Source of the DNA: Reticulascus tulasneorum | Lineage: Eukaryota; Ascomycota; Sordariomycetes; Glomerellales; Reticulascaceae | Reading direction: 5' to 3' | Length of the DNA stretch: 64,000 nt | NCBI GenBank assembly: GCA_001557505.1 | Contig: LSAX01000010.1 | Span: 2,046,001-2,110,000 of the forward strand | Shown: positions 1-11,381 of the stretch, in pieces | Layout: every line of letters begins with the position of its first letter | Position numbering within the stretch: the first letter of the stretch is position 1 | Made by a program: the position numbers and the translations under genes | The notes under the pieces: model-generated | The model's input: the letters and a program-made list of their open reading frames with translations, nothing else | Told to the model about the DNA's origin: nothing | Database searches by the model: none

Positions 1-1
1 C

Positions 2-1503
2 TTCACCTTTCCGCCAGCGAGCGATCCACTCCCAATTCCACCTCCCCCACCAGGCTCGAGCAGCTGGGCTCCACCGTTCGAAATCCCAGACCATATCTTC
101 ACAGCTGCGTTGGACCCAAAAGTCCCGCTCACCATTGCTTGTCTTTATGCCGTCTCTGTGAAAGCATTGAACATCTACAACCAGTCGAGGAATCGCAAGC
201 CGTGGGCCATCAGCAAGACGAAGCCTTTCTTCGTTTTTGTTGTTGTCCACAATGTCTTTCTCGCCGTGTACTCGGCCTGGACATTCTGGGGCATGCTGGG
301 AGGCATGCGGAGAAGTGTCGTGAACCCCATGGGTCCCGATGGCTTGGCGGGCCTTGCCGACAGCATGTGCCAACTCAATGGCCACCCCGGCCTGGGAGGT
401 GCAACCATTTTCGACGAGTCCCTTGGGAAATGGACCAGCATCTCAGGCGCATCCGCGTTAGGAATTGACGGCTCGCCCAGCAGGCTTCCTGGAGGCCGAA
501 TCTGGAACGAGGGACTGGCCTTCTATGGCTGGATCTTCTACCTCAGCAAGTTTTATGAGGTGCTCGACACGTTCATCATTCTCGCCAAGGGCAAGCCCAG
601 TTCGACCCTCCAAACTTACCACCATGCCGGCGCAATGATGTGCATGTGGGCTGGCATGCGCTACATGTCCGCGCCGATTTGGATGTTTGTCCTGGTCAAC
701 TCGTTCATCCACGCCATGATGGTAAGTGCAATCCGAAATCCCGAATGTCAAGCTTTTGTGAAATATGGGCTGACTCGGCCTCTGTACAGTACACATACTA
801 TACCCTTACAGCTTTCAACATCCGCATTCCGCAACTCATGAAGCGTAGCTTGACCTCACTCCAAATCACACAATTCCTGGTTGGAGCCTCGTACGCAATG
901 GTGCACTCGTTCATTTCATATACAGTGCCGGTGACAGTCACTGTTGAGAAAGCTGCCGATGCCGCTGCTGCGGCAATCACTAGCACGGCCGCCACACCGG
1001 ACGCAACGGGCTTATTGGACAATGTAAAGCAGCTTGTCTTTGGAGCCGCATCCAAGGCTTCGGCGGCGGCAGCGGCAGCTGTTTCTGCACCAGCAGCTCC
1101 GAAGTCGGTAGTGACCACCGAGACGATATATGTTACTCAGCCCTGCATCACCACCAGCGGCGAGACATTCGCCATCTGGCTGAATGTGCTCTACCTCGCC
1201 CCTCTGACATACCTCTTCGTCATGTTCTTCATCCGCAGCTACGCGAGACGCAGCAACGCGGAGGCGGGCAAGATCAAGGGCAAGACTGCCAGGCGCGAGA
1301 GCAATGTCACCCTGGCAGAGAAGGCGGGCTGGGATGCGGCGAGGGATACCACCCGCGAGGTTTACGGTGACGTCGATGAGAGTGCTGTCGGCGACGATGT
1401 CGTGGGGGCTGCACAGAGGAGGCAGACAAGATCCAATGGCCGTGCAAACGGCAAGGCGAACGGACATGTCAACGGACATGCCAACGGGGCGCTCAAGCAC
1501 TGA
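2..1503 (+). CDS. ELO-family very-long-chain or PUFA fatty acid elongase, 5' end outside window
   Basis: This is a condensing enzyme of the ELO (GNS1/SUR4) family, a multi-pass ER membrane protein that adds malonyl-CoA carbons to fatty acyl-CoA. The frame is open from base 2 with no start codon, so the 5' end lies left of the window; 477 codons are visible. Exons are 2-721 and 790-1503; the 68 bp intron starts GTAAGT and ends TACAG. Family signatures are the KFYEVLDTF segment (about 547-573), the histidine box QTYHH (611-625) and, across the splice, HAMMYTYYTL. The first box position is Gln instead of the usual His. An Ala/Thr-rich insertion (about 950-1130) lies before a final membrane span, and the Lys/Arg- and Asn-Gly-rich tail looks cytosolic. 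The family is clear; the substrate cannot be told from sequence. Confidence 0.93.
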
Positions 1504-2683
1504 GCTTATGCGAGACTAGCGAGAGACTAGAATGCATCTGGGACCGGGCTTCAGGGTCGTTGTTATCGTCTCTAATCTAGAGCTGCGGCGCCACTAAGGC
1601 GTTCAGTTGGGACCAAAAATGGGCGGCGTCATATGCATTTTCACGGGGCTTTTTCTTTCGAACAGACCGTCCGTTTAGACCAATATTTCAAAAAACTTCC
1701 ATTGTAAATACGAATAGACCTTAGGTCAGGAGAGAGTTATACGATTAGACGCGATTCACTCAGCATCAGTATCGTGTCAGCATCAAATCCGCCATCTTAC
1801 CTCACTCCCAACCTTGTGCCGCGAGTACCCAGAGTTGAAATTGATCACATGTACGAGGTGGGCGCGAGAGCTCATCAGATGTAAGCTTTGATGGGAAAGG
1901 CTAACTCAATTCGACTATCCCCCGCCGGGGCCATCTCCCCCGAACCACCGCCCGCCGCAATCTCCAGGCCATGGGTTTCCAACCAGGCCTCTCCCTGTCC
2001 TCTATCGGCTTACTATCCATCATCCCAGTCCAGATGGGAAGGGAAGCCCCCCTTGAGCAGAATAATTCCAAAAAAAAAAAAAAACCAGAACAGTGTAAAA
2101 CAAGATGGAGAACTAGACAAAATCCAACAGAAAAAACGCCAATCCATGGTCCTGGCCGGCGGGCTTTCCTGCCCTGGCCCTTTGGCGGATCTGGGTATAG
2201 ACGACATGCCGACCAACGCCGTATGCGAGGAGAGTTATTAAGCAAGATGAGAAAAGAAAACTGGAAATCCCCACTCCCTGTACCTGGCCCAACTCCGCGC
2301 TGAATTCGAGAAAAGGGGAGGAACATGCAAATTAGAGCAGGAAGCAAAAGGCCAAGCCTGGCCCTGGACTAAACAGATCGCTTTCTATGTATGCGAAGGG
2401 GAGGGTTGCCTTGTGGGTTTGTAGAAGGTCGTGTGCGAGTTGGTTGCTTTGTCTGGGTAGTGTGGCCCCCGTGAAGAGGGGACCGATCGATTATGTCGGT
2501 GCGTGTTGAAGAGTGTGGTAAGGGGGGGTATTGAATCCAAGAGGAATCCGCCGTGTAAGCTGTCTATCAGTCTAAGTCGTCCTCGTTCGTCGTCAATTCT
2601 AGCCGTCAATCGTGAAATTCGTCCCAGCATCCTCCCTTTGTCTACGCGCGTCTTTCCTTCCCTAGTATGCCTGCATCTTGTTC
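1504..2683. other. Convergent intergenic region between elongase and FYVE gene
   Basis: The two genes converge here, so this stretch should hold both 3' UTRs. It contains a 15-base A run at 2070-2084. I see no coding signal. Longer frames on the minus strand overlap the FYVE gene and are rich in Arg/Pro/Leu, as expected for non-coding GC-rich frames. Confidence 0.6.
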
Positions 2684-3679
2684 TCAAAACGTACTCCAGT
2701 TCCAATCCCTCGGCACGCTCGCGGCGGCATCCGGACTGCGCACGTTGCTGCCCCCCAGGGTGGCGCTCCCGTTCGTGGCGGTCGGGCTCGCGACGACGGG
2801 GCTCGTGGGGGTGGTGTTCGCAGCGGCGTCGGAGCTGGAGGCGCTGCTGGCTTGGCTGTTGTTGCGGCTCTTCCAGAGCTTGAACTCGGTGAAGCAGTGG
2901 CTGCAGGAGCGCGAGGGCAGGCCACGCGGGTTGTAATTGCAGTCCTGGTCGAGGGGCACGGCGAAGGCCGAGTGCGCGTCGCAGAAGATGTTGCCGCAGC
3001 GGCGGCAGTGGTGGCGGCGGGTGAAATAGCTGAAGTTGCGCTTGCAGGTCGGGTCGTCGCAGATGGACGATTCGGGATCGGGCTAGGAGAAGGAGCAAGT
3101 TAGCTTTATTTCCCCCCGAGCAAGACAAGGTGGAGATGCGGAGAGGCGCGGGCAAGACACATGTGGCGTGCCGTCGGCCAGGAGCATCGGGGAGAGACAT
3201 ACCTTCCAGTGTTTCCGCGTCGGCAGTCCGTTCACCTTCGGAAACAAGTCGAGATCCCAGTCGCTGTCGACGTACTTTCCACTGTCGCCCGTGGAGCGTC
3301 GACTTAACCGCTGGCCTATAACGCTGAGGCCCGGCAAGCTCAAGAAGCTGCTGTTCGGCCGACAGAACAGGGCATCCTCGCCAACGATGCCGCCGCAACC
3401 CTCGGGCTTCGCAGACTTGGGACCCGCCTTGGAGGGGAACTCGGTCGGCCGTAGCACCGCGGGCATGTAGAGCGGTCGCACATGGCGCGTGTGGTAGGAC
3501 TTGGGCGATGTCGGCGAGACGTTGTTGGAGGTGCTGAGCGGTGAGATCTGGGAATAGGACGGCGCGGGCTGGTAGGATTGCGATCGCGTGTGGGATATGT
3601 GAGGTCGATCGGCGGCGTAGTAGTGTGAGGATATCTGTTGCTGGTCGGGGAGGGTTGGCATTATGAGATCGGTCGCCAT
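2684..3679 (-). CDS. FYVE zinc-finger protein (endosomal PI3P binding)
   Basis: A predicted 291-residue protein whose C-terminal half is a FYVE domain, which binds phosphatidylinositol 3-phosphate on endosomes and vacuoles. Exons are 3679-3203 and 3082-2684, with an intron of 120 bp (GTATGT...CTAG) in phase 0. The first 150 residues are Ser/Pro/Tyr-rich and probably disordered. The FYVE domain spans about residues 155-226: a WxxD-type start (KHWKPD), the basic RRHHCRRCG patch that contacts PI3P, and Cys pairs including CDDPTC, CRRCG and CSHC. The last element reads RSC where the family consensus is RVC. The C-terminal 65 residues are Ser/Thr/Ala-rich and low complexity. No lipase, kinase or RING domain is present, so it is probably an adaptor. 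I cannot assign an orthologue name. Confidence 0.9.
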
Positions 3680-5094
3680 TTCCGCAACGGCCCTTTGGGC
3701 GACCGAAAGTCGCTTCGGGGGGGAGGTGAATTGATTTTGGAGAAACGGGAACGCCTATGTCTCGTTCGCCGGGAGGATTCGTGGGTTTGGTTGTTGGAGA
3801 TTTTGCGGGCGAAGTAGGTGGGGGGAGGAGGAGGGTGGAAATGCGACTTGCGGGAGTCGGCCGTTGTGATATCGACGTGGGATGGAAAGTCGCGAACCGT
3901 ACCGATAAGGAGCGTGGGCGACTTTGGGGAATCTCTCACGGACGAAGTGATGGAGATTGAGGTCGGGAAAGGCTTGCACAGAATCAAATGAAGGTTTTGT
4001 CACTTCTTGAAATTCGCCAGTTCCCGTCAGTCTGGATTCGTAGTACGCAGCGCAAGCAAGCAAGCAGTCAAGAGCAAGCAGAGGGTAGGCAGGCGAAGCA
4101 GTAGCAGCAGCAGCAGCGGGTGTGGGATGGAATCCAGGCGGGCGGGCGTGGGAGGAGGGTGTTCTACTACTTTTAATGTGGACTGCGGCAATTGGCGGAG
4201 GAAATGGGCGGCGGGACTATCTGTAGTGTAGGTGTGGGTATCTATCGCCTTTTGGGTGTGTGGGAAGAAGTGAGGCGAGGTGTAGTGGAGTTTATTACGG
4301 CGTAGTATGGTATGCGTATGGAGTATGGTATGAATGCCACGCCGTCGTAGTGGAGGGTACGGTCCAGCCAGATCTGTACGAGATAACCAAAAGCTCGATG
4401 AACAACCGTCCCCCCCCCCCAGCCCAGACCGAGAAAGTAGAAATCGGATGTGAGCCTGGGGCCGATGTACTGTAGCGTAGGGTACTGTATGTAGGTAGAT
4501 TATGCGTGCTGTACGTGCGCGCGCGCCAGTATGCGTCGTGTCCGTGTGTGTGTGCGAGAGTGGTGGTGTGTGGGTGCAGTGGTGTCTCTCTCCCCCATGT
4601 AAGGTAGATATGTCATGTCAGATTCCTAAGAACAGCATATGCTCTAGTGGAAAAGCCACCGACGCATGTATGTGGTGTCCGAAGCTTCCCAACGAGCAAG
4701 AAGAAAGAAAAAGGTGTGTGTTGAGGCTAACTCTGTACCTATTTATTTTGCTTGCTCGAACTTGGAGAGATCCTTTCTCCGATCTGGACTTGTCCTCGGG
4801 AGAGGTGGGGGGAAGAGGGGGGGGAGCGCGACCTGTTGTCTGGATATGCAGAAGATCGAAGACGAAGGTTTGAACGACGAGAGTTTTCGACTTCCATCGC
4901 ACAAGGTTTCTTTCTTTCATCCAACACTGCTGCTGATGAGGTCTATTTCTTCCCCAACACCATGAGATGAAGATGGATCCGGGGCTTTCTGCTGACCCTT
5001 CCGCCTGCCCATGTCGCCTCGTCTCGCCTCGCGCTCTCTCCCTTGCTCGATCGGCTCGTATGTTTTGTTCCGAGCGGCGTTGAACAGAATAGAC

Positions 5095-5120
5095 CACGCA
5101 CGCACGCACGCACGCACGCA
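5095..5120. repeat. (CACG)n microsatellite
   Basis: Six and a half uninterrupted copies of CACG in the long intergenic region upstream of the FYVE gene. Confidence 0.95.
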
Positions 5121-6149
5121 CTGCAAACAGATCCGGACCCTCATCCGCTTCCTCCCATGGTTCAGCGACTTGGGTGAAGCTAGGGGATCGTGGCTGGCCA
5201 ATTCCGGGGGAGAAACCTAGGCCCTGGGCGGTCCGGCATGATAGATTGCGGTTCCGCAGCTACATACATACTGTACTTATCGCGGTTGCGGTACCCCAAT
5301 TTTTCCCATTTATTACGGTTACCTTTATTAGGAGCTGTATCTGGCTGATATTCCTAAAAAGACCTGACGCTACCTACTAATCTGTATGTACGTAGCATTG
5401 AAAAGGCAGATGCTCACGGATCCCAGAGTTTCTTGTTCCTGGTCTGACTCGGAAACAAACCCCCCCCCTTCTTCTTCTCCTCCCCTTCCATCATTAACCC
5501 CGTCTCTGCTATCGCATTCCGCGTTTCCCAGGCCCTGCGCGGGCTGGCAAATGCAAAATGCCAAATGCGATTTGCGACGTCGGAACGGTTGGTCATAGTG
5601 TCTCCAGTCAGTTCCAGACCAAGCAGATTAGACCCCTAATAAAAATGGCCCCCCCTTCTTGCTTTTCCAGCTGTCCATCTGCTCAGTTGCTGCATTTGGC
5701 AACCATGCCGGGGCGTTTCCAACACACTTGCATCCAGAAACTCCACTGTGGGAACAAGTCCGCGTTTCTCTCCATCCACTCAACAACCACTACGCAAAAT
5801 AGTGGTCAGACCGTATGTCCCAGATGAACACCGCTCATTTCCAAAACCCATGCCCCGTATTTAATTTGATGGTCGGATCAACCGACAGCGAGCACTGGCC
5901 AGTTGCGGTCGGGCCAATGATCCAAATGATGATGGGAATCATGACTGTAAGACGCGCAGTGGTGAAGGTGACACGGCAGGGCTCGCGTACTATTTTCTGC
6001 CACCCCAGCACATGGCAATGTCTGGGGCGCAACACACTTCGCGCGGGAAAGTTGCTGCGATCAGCATGGGCGTTAAGTGTCAATATGCCGGGATGAAACC
6101 GTAATCTGGTACTCTCCATCTTCTCCAGTGTCGACCCATCACCCGGAAA

Positions 6150-6165
6150 CATACTACGTAGTATG
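6150..6165. repeat. Perfect palindrome with TACTACGTAGTA core
   Basis: CATACTACGTAGTATG reads identically on both strands over 16 bases. Its 12-base core TACTACGTAGTA recurs at 43694-43705 and 58870-58881, always in non-coding DNA. The function is unknown to me. Confidence 0.9.
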
Positions 6166-8561
6166 CGCTGAGCAGTACATACATACATCCATTTTCATTT
6201 TCTTTCGCGAGGATCGTGGAACTCCCCAAAAAGAACTTTCATGGGCCGGCCGTGCCCAGCTTGTTCTGGCCAAGTTTCCAGGGTTCTCTCCTAGTGAAAA
6301 CCAACGTGGAGACTATCCGAGTCAGTCGTTAACTAGGTTTCTGACCGTGGCGCAAAAAGTGTTGGACGTGGGAAACTAGTCTAGTCTCTCACCGACATCC
6401 ACGAAGAGAGCTGGAAGGTACCGTGTATTCCTAGTGCTAAGCGAAGAGAGATCGTCTTCCCTCAACCCCACCACCCAGGTGGCAGATCCCCCTGAAAAAG
6501 AATGATCCGGCAGACGCTTCTCACGGAACTCGGATGGAATAGAGGGACAGACGCAGAAAAGCTTTTGCTTGGCAAAGAGACCATCTCCGACGAATTCTGA
6601 TGCGCGACATAATTGACACCGAAAATGTGCTACGAGGACGGACGACAGAACGCCGCATCGCCCGGGTTGGCAGCTGTGGCGGGGATCACATCGTGGAAAA
6701 GTTGCCACAGAGCCTCGTCATTACAGTGGACGACGGGGGTGCTGCTGCAAGTCGTCTCCAGCCCGCTGCTCAGTCACCGACTTGCTGCCATGACATGACT
6801 CTCCGCATCTGCAATGCCGGCCGGCTCCTGGGAGACCTGGGCCTCGCCAGCCAAATGCGCATCTCGATTGGGCGGCCAACATAAAACTGGCATGGCCTAT
6901 CACGACTCCTCCGCTGCTGACGCCGCCGCCGTTATCTATGGCCCAAAGGTGATTGGGGAGAGTCCGCAAGAGCCGGAATACCTGTCGTGTCTGTCGTGTA
7001 CAGCGAGAAGTAATCTGAGAAGCGTGAAGTGCGTCAGCCTGGGATCAAAGACATGCGTCGAGCAGCAACAGCAAACTCAAAAATGAAGTTCCCCCCTCGC
7101 GTGAAGGGAGATAGATATCCAATCCGGCCTATCACCATCTCGAGAGACCCCCCATCCGGAATCCAGGTGCCGGTGATCCTACAGCGTCCATCACTCACGT
7201 GTCGGCCATTCATCTCCAGGATCCAAGACTTTCAGACGTCACGGAAGAATTCTTGATGAGGGGTAAACAGAGCCTCAGCCAAAGTTTGCGATAAGCCAGA
7301 TGGGATTCCCCTGTGTGCTGCCCCTCAGGCCGCGAATCCCAATCATGCCAAGTTGAGGCTTCCAACCACAAAAGATCCGGCCGGTGCAAATCGGTCACAA
7401 AATCGCGATGCATGCCATCGATATTTACAGAGATAGGCTTTTCCAGATACGGCATCCCTGCTGTGATCCCTGCCTAGCGCAACCAGTGCCATCCCTGCTA
7501 GCCAATTTGCATGCAGGGTTCTGAATGGCTTGGTGCAAATGCCTTATCATGAGGCTGTGATTGGACAGGATTTAAAAGTAGAAATGCCTGAGGCCAGGAA
7601 GAATATCCGATGGCGGCCGATTGTCGGTCCTAGACATGTGACGTCGCTCCCGGTGAGGCTTCACCGCCTGCGCAACCGCCGGGGTTAAGCCGTAGAGTTG
7701 CATCGCGCGGTTGTGGTGGAGACCTGGATTGGACCCCTGGATGTTGCCGCATCTTTGAGAACGACAGTCGAGAAGAAGCACACTGAATGTTAGCAGAGCT
7801 TCATCTTTATGTCTGTTCTGCAAGACTCAACTTTTGCGACGCCTTGCAATAGTACGCCGTCCGTCCTCCCTAGTTGACCCTGTGTAGCCAATGGTCTCTG
7901 ACCGACGTGTTTCCCTCCCGCGATATACTGTCGCTCATTATCGGTGGTAGGGATCTCATGCGGATCTGCAGATGTGCTGGAAATTGAAAACGGTGATCCT
8001 TCCAACCCGTAAAGAATGTCATATAACGATCACCATACCCATTTATGAAAGTGGCACAGTGGACGCAAACGGCAGCTGTGTAGCATGTTGTGTCACTGAT
8101 GTCACGCGGAATCCTTTGCAGATAAGGATCGAGATAGTCAAGATTGATTCACTTGATTTTGTTAGATTAAGACAAGTCACGAACTAACAACCGCAGAGTC
8201 ATTTCACCCGAATGACCTAGTGAATCACTTGGGCCAACACGTAGGTTTCTGGTCGAACAATCTACGAGCCAATGGCCAGTTGAAGATTTACTGTGAAATT
8301 GCCTGACTACCATCATGTAGCTTTGTCTGAGCGACATGTTATTTAGCTGTAAGAAGACTATCACGCTATCTAGGGGGGACAATGTGACATGAAGTGTAGC
8401 ATTAGTATCAAAAACTTTATGTTGGGGATAGGGACATTGTCTCGATCACGTCGTCTATGATGAGAGTGACTCTTCCCCAAACCCCCAGACCATTCTTACC
8501 TAGCAGAATAGTCCATGACGATCTTGTGTACACGGCGGAAGCAAGCCCGTCGATACCTCTC

Positions 8562-10665
8562 TCACTTCATCTCCCACCGTCCGCTCTTCCCCCCATCCTT
8601 AAGCACAACTCTCAGCCCCTCAATAACCATCCCCTTATCAACCGCCTTGCACATATCATACACAGTCAAGGCAGCCGTGCTCGCCGCCGTAAGCGCTTCC
8701 ATCTCCACGCCCGTCTTCCCGTCGCAGGTGACCGTCGCTCTGATGTCAATCCTGTTCTCGACGCCGTTGATGTCGAGGTCGACGCCCACGTGAGATATGG
8801 GGATGGGATGGCACAGCGGTATCAGGTCCGGCGTCCGTTTGGAGCCCATTATGCCCGCCACTCTGGCCACCCCCAAGACGTCTCCTTTCTTCATTTGGTT
8901 CTCCTGGATGAGCTTGATGGCCGTGTTGTCTGAGAATCTGATTGTGCAGGCTGCTGTGGCTATTCGAGAGGTCACGGCCTTGTCCGAGATCGAGACCATC
9001 CGTGCAGAGCCAGACTCGGAGACATGGGTTAAGTTCTTGGCTGCTTGGTCGCCTCCCCCGGCCATTCGACGGCGGGTAGTTGAGAACGGCCGAAGATGCT
9101 GTAGTTGAGGTTGTCTATGGACGCTGAGGAGGTTCAAGGGAATCTGCGTGCTCCCCTGAATCGGGAAATGGCCAGGTCTCAGAGAAGCGATGCTGGGGAC
9201 ACGCAAGTTGGACCACATTGAATCTATAGGATGCTAATTTAGTTACTGTCATACATGCTCATCAAATGCAAAGCCCGGTTCGTCCAAATGCATTTCGTAT
9301 ACAACGCCATCATTATGCAAAACCTCACCAATCCATGACAGGGAGGAATAACGGTTACCCACCTATCAAGATCATCGGCCGGTTCTCCATGTGTTCCAAC
9401 TGCCCAATGCCCGCGTGCTTTTCCTTCTTGCGCTTGACGGCCATGCCAATGACATTCAGTAGCTCCTCCTCGTTGGGGGCCATTCCTAGAGGCCGATCCG
9501 AGGTTGCCAGCCCCTGTCTTCGATCCATCTCAATCTGCTTTACCGCTTCGAAAGCCTCTTCATCTATGGGCTCGCCTCCGTTGGACTTGCGTAGTATGTC
9601 TCGCAGAGACACCTCGGTATTCCCAAAGAGGCATACTTTGAGGTTCCCATCGCTCGTTATGCGTAGTCGATTGCAGGACCCGCAGAAGTTGTGAGTCATG
9701 CTGGTTATGAATCCAATTTTGCCCGCAAAGCCGGGCACATGCCAGGTTTTGCTCGTGTTGTTCTTATGGTCCTTGACCTTTTCTAGCGTGGGGTATTTCT
9801 CCCGGATCAAATCAAGCATCTCCGAGTAGCTGAACATCTTCCCTTGACTCCATTTGTTGCCGCCGAACGGCATGTACTCGATGAACCGCACCTCGACATC
9901 TTTTTCACGGGTCATCTCGACAAACGAGTTGATTTCGCGGTCGTTCATGCCTCGCATCACGACGGAGTTGATCTTGAATTTGATTCCAGCTCCGTGCTTG
10001 TTGAGCTCAAAGATACGATCGATGCTCTTCATGACAGCGTCGAAACCCTTGCGTCGGGTCGTGATCTGAAACTGCCACGGGTCCAAGGTGTCAAGGCTAA
10101 GGTTGATGCCAGTCAATCCGGCTTCAACCATACTATCCAGTTTTCGGTGAAGAGACAGTCCGTTCGTCGTGAGGCACAGTTCCCGCAAGCCGTGCGGTCT
10201 CAGTGCGCCGATCTGCTGCATCAGTGGGATGATGTCGCGCCGAACCGTAGGCTCCCCGCCTGTCAAACGAATCTTGGTGACACCTTGCGAAACAAAGATT
10301 GACGAGAGTAAGACAATCTCGGGGGTGGTCAATAGCTCCCGGGTCGGCGATAGAGGTACACCGTCTTCGGGCATACAGTACAGGCACCGGAGGTTGCATC
10401 TCTCCGTGACCGATATCCGGAGATAGTCATGCTGACGACGGTATGTATCCGTGAGGAAATCAGAGAAGGGCTTCGCTTCCTTGACGAGATCGCGGCGTGA
10501 GACTTGGGGTTGCGAGGCTGGAGTTACGTTCAGACCAGCAGTGGCTGCCGCAGCAATTCCTCTCTGCTGGACTAAACGGAATCCGGATCGAGCTGATCGG
10601 GGCACGGAAGTCTGGAGCTGCCGGCTACCGGTAACAAGAGCCCGGGGGCAGAAATTAGGTGACAT
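8562..10665 (-). CDS. cnxABC: Bifunctional molybdenum cofactor biosynthesis protein, MoaA-MoaC fusion (CnxABC/MOCS1 type)
   Basis: This gene carries out the first step of molybdenum cofactor synthesis, turning GTP into cyclic pyranopterin monophosphate, probably in mitochondria. Exons are 10665-9363 and 9223-8562, joined in phase 1, giving 654 residues. The N-terminus is Arg/Ser-rich, like a mitochondrial presequence. The MoaA part has the radical-SAM cysteines C90, C94 and C97 (TERCNLRCLYCMPE), a GGEPTVRRD motif and the second Fe-S cluster ligands C328, C331 and C345. A Ser/Arg-rich linker ending in FSTTRRR leads to MoaC, with LIPLCHPIPI and GVEMEALTAASTAAL. The family equivalents are Aspergillus cnxABC and human MOCS1. 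The unspliced reading ends ILIGG-stop at 9355, two codons past the donor, giving a 436-residue MoaA alone. Nitrate reductase would be the main client. Confidence 0.95.
9224..9362 (-). other. Intron of the MoaA-MoaC gene whose donor encodes Gly-Gly-stop
   Basis: The 139-base intron begins GTGGGT (a good fungal donor) and ends CCTATAG, with a branch-like TAACTAA about 20 bases before the acceptor. If it is kept, the exon's last base plus the intron reads GGT GGG TAA, giving two glycines and a stop. If it is removed, the codon becomes GAT and translation runs on through TCA ATG TGG into the linker and MoaC in frame. The two outcomes are therefore a double-glycine-ended MoaA or a fusion without the double glycine. 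Confidence 0.8.
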
Positions 10666-11381
10666 TGTGAGGTCGCTCGCCTATCCGCCGTGCATGCAGC
10701 GCAGGTGTCACGAATCTTGGAACTCGGATGCAAGGGGTCAAGTTACCATGGTGAATCCTCAATCACCAGGTCGGCAAGGCAAGAAAAGTGCACAGCGATA
10801 AAGGAAATTGTCGTCGATGGTATGGATGTAGCACTTGGTCCTCAACAGTGAAAGCAGGAAGTTGCGGGCTTCGCCATCCTTGATCGGGTAGAGAGAGATA
10901 TAAGAGACTTTTGGTCAATGTTGAGTCAGCCCTTTACATCGTTTGGACATTTCGGCCGAGGAGTGGAACAGTAAGAGGTAGCTTAGTAAAGGCGGGGCGC
11001 CTACTGGTGACGTCGGGGCGGAAGATCTCCACCCGGAGTTGGGCGAACTGCGGGGCCGCTGTCGGTGACTTCCAGCGCGCCCTTGATTGCCGCTAACCGT
11101 ATGTGGTAACAACGTAAACAAATGCATTCCTCAAACAAATGCATCGATCGTCACGGTAAGCAAACTGCTGTCTAGACAGCCTCACCTCTCAAACCCAAAC
11201 AGCCAGAAGCCCTCGAGCCCGCATACACCGCCATGATATTCGTTCTAGGACCGAATCCTATTTCTTAGTTTAAAAGTCCAGCCCGCTTTGCCAGCACGTT
11301 TGACACTCATCGCCTTCCAACCTAGTCTCACTATTTCGTCTAATAAGTGCTGCTGGCCAGGCTCGCATCAAAGCAGATACG
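10666..11381. promoter_or_regulatory. Divergent promoter region, MoaA-MoaC gene and WD protein
   Basis: The two start codons face away from each other across 716 bases. GATA cores lie at 10682-10685 (minus strand), 10797-10800 and 10897-10900. GATA factors of the AreA/NIT2 type control nitrate use in filamentous fungi, so these might be relevant to a molybdenum cofactor gene, but a four-base core occurs often by chance. No TATA box is obvious. Confidence 0.4.

Larger units (their letters stand above)
3680..8561. other. Gene-poor region, 4.9 kb, upstream of the FYVE gene
   Basis: No frame here resembles a known protein or joins plausibly by splicing. The part nearest the FYVE gene (about 3716-4160 and 4790-4830) is purine-rich on the plus strand, so it is CT-rich on the FYVE sense strand, as in fungal promoters and leaders. 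Also visible are a GT-rich patch (about 4505-4580), a (CACG)n tract at 5095-5120 and a perfect 16 bp palindrome at 6150-6165. The stretch 7250-8560 holds nothing I can name. Confidence 0.55.

Noticed and set aside
2385..3398. 337-codon minus-strand frame over the FYVE gene
   Set aside because: It overlaps the FYVE exons in another frame and is Arg/Leu/Pro-rich, as expected from GC-rich shadow reading; the FYVE frame has all domain residues.
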